Below, one piece after another: positions 19,531-24,289 of a stretch of DNA of 24,289 nt (its first letter is position 1; the number at the start of each line of letters is the position of its first letter). A program made the position numbers and the translations under genes. The notes below the pieces were generated by a model. The model worked only from the letters and a program-made list of their open reading frames with translations. It did no database searches and was not told the DNA's origin. Source of the DNA: Chromera velia (lineage: Eukaryota > Sar > Chromeraceae); assembly GCA_018398765.1 (NCBI GenBank), contig JAHBMJ010001944.1, forward strand, positions 1 through 24,289, given 5' to 3'.

Positions 19531-20466
19531 GTACGTCTGTGTGGCGTGGACAGACTTGCGTTTCCGTGGAAATTCTCGACGATCATGTGCACATGTCTTT
19601 CGTTCTTTCTTTTTGTCGGTCTGTTGTTTTAGGAGGATGAAGAAAAAGAGAAAAAAAAAAGTGGCAGATCGTCTGTCTAGGCAGACTGTCTGATTGCCTG
19701 TCTGTCTGCTTTTTCCTCGCCCTTTCGTGTAGGACCGTTTTCGTCCTTCTGTCTGATTCTTTCATGATAGCTGGAAGGAAATTAGGCGGGAAAGGGGCGT
19801 GAATGTAGCCAGCTTTTGTTTCTTTCTTGTGAGAGGGGAGCCACAATGCAAGGACACAGAGAGACGACCGGACACTTCTTCTTAGTGCATGCACACGTGT
19901 AAGGACCCTCATGCAGAGTTTGCGTGGGGGCGTGAAGAGACAGATGCCTTTAGATGAATGACTGTTTTGACGACCCAGACAGACAGCTGGAGAGGAACGT
20001 GGGTGGGATTTTCAGGCATTAATTCAATTTTCATTTTTTGTTTTCCCTGTTCAGAAGGACGAATAAGCGTGTCTCTTGCTTTGCCCTCCACGCTGGCTTC
20101 CAAATTTGTGGTGGGCTTTTTCTCTTCTCTTAATTCTGCAGAGATCGGAGGAACGCGAGCAAAAGAAAGCAGAGAAGGAAAAAAAAAGAGGTGAGTCTGT
20201 TGCGAAAACTCAAAGAAAGCACACAAGAAGGAAAAGAAGATAGCAAAGCGAAGCAAAGGAAAGCAAACACCTCTTTCTCTTCCGTACTTTCTTTCTCATG
20301 TACGGTACGAATTTGAGGTCGTCTTCCTATTCCGAGTGACAGTACTGCCGTGATTTATTTTTTTTTACGTGGGTGCGGGCGTTGTTCGTGCTCGTTTCTT
20401 GGGGTCGGCGCTCGGGGGGGCATCCTTCTTTCGTTTATGCAGTTCCGCCACACGCATACCCAAAAT

Positions 20467-20537
<71 letters not shown>

Positions 20538-23500
20538 CTGTCTCTCTCTGTGTGTGTGTGTGTGTGTGTGTGGTCTCTTCGTTCTGTCGACAAAAGCGAA
20601 TGGTGGGTCACGTGAGTCATCTTACATGCAGTCTCGCTCTCATTTTTTGTTTCTTGTTTGAGCTGCAGTGGTGGAATCCTCAGCAACAGCAGCGAAGGGC
20701 GGGGAGAAGGAGAAGCCGCTCGGGGATGAGGACAGAGACGGAGGTCTAGATCTACTGAAGGAGCAGACTCTTGCTTCGAGTAGAAAAAAACCGTCAGTCA
20801 GGCAGTTAGTCAGTCAGTCAGTCAGTCAGTGAGTCAGTCAGTTGGTGGTAGTATTTCCGTCCTTCTATCCATTCGTTGAGAGAAAAGGGAACAACGAAAT
20901 GGCAGGAAGGAAAAGCGGATCGTTCATTCATGTTTCACCCCTATGAGGTTCTCTTTCTTCCTCCCTCCCTAGTCATCGGAGTCCCTCCCTCCCGACGTCA
21001 ATGCATCTGTAGCCCTCTCTTGTTGCGTCTGCACAGCTGCGCCAGGTTATGCCTTCGGTTTAGAAAATGTGAGATAAGAAAAGAAGCGAGAACTGGAGAA
21101 AAATTTTTTCTTTCTTTCCTTCTCTTCTGTGTGGGGCTAGAGGGACCTGATCATCATTTTGAGTCTGTCCTCTCCTCTCCTCTCACACATTCCCTGCTTG
21201 AATGATTTCGAGCGGGTGGGTGCATGGGGGGGGGGGTTCCGTTTCTGAGTGATTCATTGATTGATTGAGGGACTGATTGGTTGCGTGAATGAATGCGATT
21301 GATTGCAGAGCCCCCGCTACTTCTGGGGCGACGACCGGGGCCTTGAGCTTGATTGATGGGGAAGGGGGCGCCGTCGAGGGGCTGCTGAATGGGGGGTTGA
21401 GACAAGGAGGTACGCGCGCAGGTTTGGTTGTGCCCATTCTTAAAAGCACGTGTGTGTATGTGTTTTTCTTCCTGAAAGATTGTGTGTGCATGCATGGATG
21501 GTCTGGTCGATATGCCTGTCTGTCCGCAGACAATCCCCTCTCTCTCTCCCTCTCTCTCTCTCTCTCTGTGTGTGTATGCGTGTGTGTGTGTAGTTAATAA
21601 GAACGGCTGTCATTCGGTGCGGAAGCGAAGGCATCTGCGGCTGTTTGTCTGTCTGTGTTCTCAATGCTTGGGTCTTTCTGTTTCGATGTTCTGTGTGAGT
21701 CTTTTTTACTGTGTACGGTCAGCTCTCTCAGCCAGTCAGACGGACGCACAACACAAAGAGACTCTCTATCTGTGCTTCCCTCCCTCTGTGTCCTCTGTGC
21801 CTGCTTCGTGACAGAAAAAGTCGGAAGAGATTTGACAGAAAGAGAAGGAGAAGGCGATCAGGTTGGAGGACAAGGGGGGGGAGCGGCGTCTTCCTCTTCC
21901 TCTTCTTCTTCTTCTTCCTCTTCTTCCTGTGGGGGTTTGAGAGAGCAGGAAAGGGAAAGGAGGGGTCAGGGCTTGACGGTAGTCGTGAAGGGGGGTCAAG
22001 ACTTTCTCAGTGCTGCAAAGGGGGTGGTCCCAAGAGCTGAAGGGGAAGGGGGGAGAAGTACTCACATTGAGGAAGAGAGCGGGAAGAAGGGGTCGCTAGG
22101 AGGAGAGAGGAGGAAGGTGAGTGTGGAGGAGGAAGAAGAAAAAAAGCAGCACGAGAGGCACATTGGGGGGAGGGAGAAAGACGCGAAAGAAGAAGACAAG
22201 AAAAAAAAGAAAAAGAACAAAGACCACGGTGAGGTCGTCGTCAAAGAGAAGAAGACAAACTTCAAAAACCTGCACCACAGTGAAAAGAAAAAAATGGAGG
22301 AGGAAGAGGAAGAGGAAGAGGAGGACCAAGAAATGGAAATCGAAATTCCAGTAACCCTCGAGACATACACAGAGAGAGAAGAAGGAGAGGAGGAGGAAGG
22401 AGAAGAAGTTTCCGAGGAGGGAGGCGCTTCTTTCAGAGGGTCGGTCTGTTGCATGAGCTCTCTTTTGCTCTGCCTTCCCCTGTTTCTTTATTACTTCTCT
22501 CTTTGACATCCGTCTTCCATGTTTGTATTTTGGGTCAGTTGTTGTTCAGTTGTTCTTCTCCAAACAAGCCGCAGAAGAAATGTTCAAATGCGACTCTCTC
22601 TCCCTCTCTCTCTTTCTGCTGTGCTGTCTACCTTCTTCAGCCTGCAAAGACAACGCAGAAGCCAGACTCACTCAACTCTTCGTCCACACACCTGAAGGAA
22701 GGGAGGAAGGAAGGGAATCACCTCTCTTCTCTTCCTTCTCTCGTGTTCTCTCGTCTCGTCTTGTCTTGCCTTGTCTTATCCTCTTCCGAAGAGGAGACAG
22801 ACGTTCTCAGAGCTAGCTGTTTATTTGATTTTGTTGGCCGGCAATTCATATCAATCCCCTCCTGCCCCTCCTTCTTGCAATCAATGAATGAATGAATGAA
22901 TGAACAAATGAATAAATGCATGGGTGCAGGAAGAAAAAAGAAAAAAAAAAAAAAAGTGCAATCAATGAATGAATGAATAAATGCATGGGTGCAGGAAGAA
23001 AAAAAAAAGAAAAAAAAAAGTGCAATGAATGAATGAATAAATGCGTGGGTGCAGGAAGAGACTCCGAGCCGCAGACACCAAAGCGACAGTGGAGGTAGCC
23101 GAACAGACTGGCTGGTGGAAGCGCAGAACGAGCAACCGGCTGACCGGAGACGGGTCGGCCTTGCAGCTCTCAGAGGGGGGGAAAGCAAAGGAAAGAGATC
23201 GAGATAGAGACAGAGCGCATGCCCCCGCCCCCGCCAAGGAGACACCACCTGCAGACGCGCTGCCGGACTCCCGGGTTCTCACAACAAGGGTCGGTCGGTC
23301 GGTCAGTGTCAGACTGGATTGATTCACTTGGGAGTGCGTGTTCGTATGCATGCATGTGTATGGTTTTCTGTGATTGATGAGTATCTGGCTGACTATCTGA
23401 CACACACCAGGGAAAACGAAAAGTACTTGAAAACCAGCCTATCGAATGAGCGAGTGTCCTGTGTGCCGGCTATTGAGTTTCTCTGCAAAACCAAGAGACT

Positions 23501-23615
23501 GATCGATCGAGATGATGACATTTTTTCGGGCTTGACAGCTGTCCGCATACGCATGCAGACAATATGGGAGCCACTTAAATTCCAATTGTTACTCCTGACG
23601 ACGTCAGCCTCTTGA
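19129..23615 (+). CDS. Charged low-complexity protein, multi-exon, function unknown
   Basis: Five exons join in phase: 19129-19530, 20142-20190, 20669-20792, 21309-21409 and 21815-22443 (435 codons). Likely later exons start at 22641, run 23055-23297 and 23411-23615 (stop), but the end of the 22641 exon is unclear. The ATG at 19129 is the first in frame after a stop at 19102. Exon 1 is acidic and Gly-rich and ends in a basic helix (RNERKLKLLMEQIK) that continues in exon 2 (RSEEREQKKAEKEKKR). The fifth exon has 13 Ser in a row (21889-21927) and long Lys and Glu runs, ending near IEIPVTLETYTE. No catalytic domain or membrane segment is visible. Most of it should be disordered and nuclear or scaffold-like; that is inference only. 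A GTGAGT inside the fifth exon (22118) may be an alternative donor. Confidence 0.5.
20467..20572. repeat. (TC)n-(TG)n compound microsatellite
   Basis: A long (TC)n tract with a few TTC breaks is followed by (TG)n. It lies in an intron of the charged-protein gene, about 95 bp before the acceptor at 20668. Confidence 0.9.
20793..20842. repeat. (GTCA)n repeat at an exon-intron boundary
   Basis: GTCA/CAGT units run from the proposed donor of exon 3 (AAACC|GTCAGTCAGG) into the intron, so several overlapping donors are possible in the same phase. Confidence 0.75.
21537..21592. repeat. (TC)n-(TG)n compound microsatellite
   Basis: Same design as the tracts near 20,467 and 23,692; intronic in the charged-protein gene. 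Confidence 0.9.
22876..23054. repeat. Three tandem copies of a 60-65 bp unit ending in a splice acceptor
   Basis: Each unit runs tgcaat(c)aatgaatg...aataaatgc[a/g]tgggtgcaggaag; the first two are followed by an A-rich run. Their AG dinucleotides lie at 22928-22929, 22993-22994 and 23053-23054. The last is the proposed acceptor of the exon starting 23055. Confidence 0.8.
23055..23297 (+). other. Probable late exon of the charged-protein gene
   Basis: The open frame has protein-like composition (TVEVAEQTGWWKRRTSNRL, then an Arg/Asp stretch and an Ala/Pro stretch). It enters in phase 2 and can leave in phase 2 inside a (GGTC)n run, which fits the next exon at 23411. I do not recognise a domain. 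Confidence 0.4.
23411..23615 (+). other. Possible terminal exon of the charged-protein gene
   Basis: After the acceptor cacacaccag the phase-2 frame reads 68 codons to a TGA at 23613 (e.g. ENEKYLKTSLSNERVSCVPA and IWEPLKFQ). Composition is less skewed than the upstream exons. It could also be 3' untranslated sequence that happens to be open. Confidence 0.35.
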
Positions 23616-23701
23616 GCAGAAACAAACAGCTGTTCGTGTTTTTTGCCGAAGCACACTTGTCTTTGTGTTGCGTGTGTCTGTTCCTGTGTGCCTCTCTCTC
23701 C

Positions 23702-23750
<49 letters not shown>

Positions 23751-24007
23751 TGTGAGGAGGGAGGTGACGTCGCGGTGTTCGCTGGAGCCTTCCCTGAATG
23801 TTTTTTTATTTCAACCGTTTGAGCTTTATCACTAGAATGCACTCTTTTGACAGTTCTTTGTTGAGGAGGCAAGAAGAGAAGACGGAGGGTGTCCTTCCTC
23901 TCGCATTCTTTCTTTCATTGTCTGTCTTCAGCCTGCCTGCGAGTGTGTTTCTTGATTGATTGATTGATTGCAATCTCGGTTGGTTGGTTGACTTTGACTT
24001 GCATCTG
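23616..24007. other. 3' flank with microsatellites, no gene
   Basis: Holds (TC)n-(TG)n at 23692-23754 and a short (GATT)n at about 23,953-23,970. Nothing else is recognisable. Confidence 0.6.
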
Positions 24008-24289
24008 CCTTCCTTCCTTCCTTTCTTCCTTCCTTCCTTCCTTTCTTCCTTTCTTCCTTTCTTCCTTCCTTCCTTTCTTCCTTCCTTCCTTCCTTCCTTC
24101 CTTCCTTCCTTTCTTCCTTCCTTTCTTCCTTCCTTCCTTTCTTCCTTTCTTCCTTCCTTCCTTCCTTCCTTCCTTTCTTCCTTCCTTCCTTTCTTCCTTC
24201 CTTCCTTCCTTTCTTCCTTTCTTTCTTCCTTCCTTCCGTCCTTCCTTCCTTCCTTCCTTTCTTCCTTCCTTCCTTCCTTCCTTTCTTCC
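24008..24289. repeat. (TTCC)n/(TTTC)n pyrimidine tract, runs off the window
   Basis: About 280 bases made only of C and T except one G at 24238. Units are four bases long, TTCC with interspersed TTTC. The tract continues beyond the window end. Confidence 0.95.

Noticed and set aside
19041-19592. 183-residue minus-strand open frame
   Set aside because: Shadow of exon 1 of the charged-protein gene; its Ser run mirrors the Glu-rich coding strand.
22062-22509. Minus-strand Ser/Phe-rich open frames
   Set aside because: Complement of the Glu/Lys-rich coding exon.
22718-23248. Minus-strand frame with repeated HAFIHSFI phrases
   Set aside because: It translates the three tandem acceptor units and poly-A runs; not a gene.

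Overview
The window looks like nuclear DNA of a complex protist, most probably an alveolate of the chromerid/coccidian kind. This is inference from: mid-range GC; spliced genes with GT-AG introns of about 0.2-0.9 kb packed with (CA)n, (TC)n, (TG)n and tetranucleotide repeats; TGCATGC-type palindromes in the one divergent promoter; and low-complexity, charged proteins. There is no bacterial operon structure, rRNA, tRNA or CRISPR. Most long open frames are shadows or simple-sequence artefacts; the genes appear only when exons are joined by phase.

Layout. 1-1692 holds no gene I can support. 1693-4263 is a compact LTR-retrotransposon-like element read on the minus strand: two direct repeats of about 370-384 bp flank 1.8 kb that has a primer-binding-like site, a purine tract and minus-strand open frames, but no recognisable reverse transcriptase or integrase. 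4264-5224 is the upstream region of the next gene. 5225-11055 (+) is a five-exon gene whose first three exons join into a clear F-box, followed by a long region with WD40-like strands, so probably an SCF ubiquitin-ligase substrate receptor. 11056-14227 is intergenic between convergent genes, with an AT-richer block (about 11,150-12,110) and C/T-rich DNA. 14228-18315 (-) is a five-exon gene for a protein with a Cys4 motif, a coiled coil and two CCCH zinc fingers, so probably an RNA-binding regulator; one reading-frame break falls at an 11-base homopolymer. 18316-19128 is a divergent promoter with TGCATGCA palindromes. 19129-23615 (+) is a multi-exon gene for a highly charged, mostly disordered protein of unknown function; its 3' half is uncertain. 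The window ends in a long (TTCC)n/(TTTC)n pyrimidine tract.

The three genes do not form an obvious pathway. The CCCH gene and the charged-protein gene share a promoter region and may be co-regulated. The main points of interest are the compact retroelement, the F-box split over very short exons with an 18-nt repeated donor context, splice donors lying in tetranucleotide repeats, and a splice acceptor copied three times in tandem. All exon boundaries were set by hand from GT/AG sites and phase and have not been tested against RNA.
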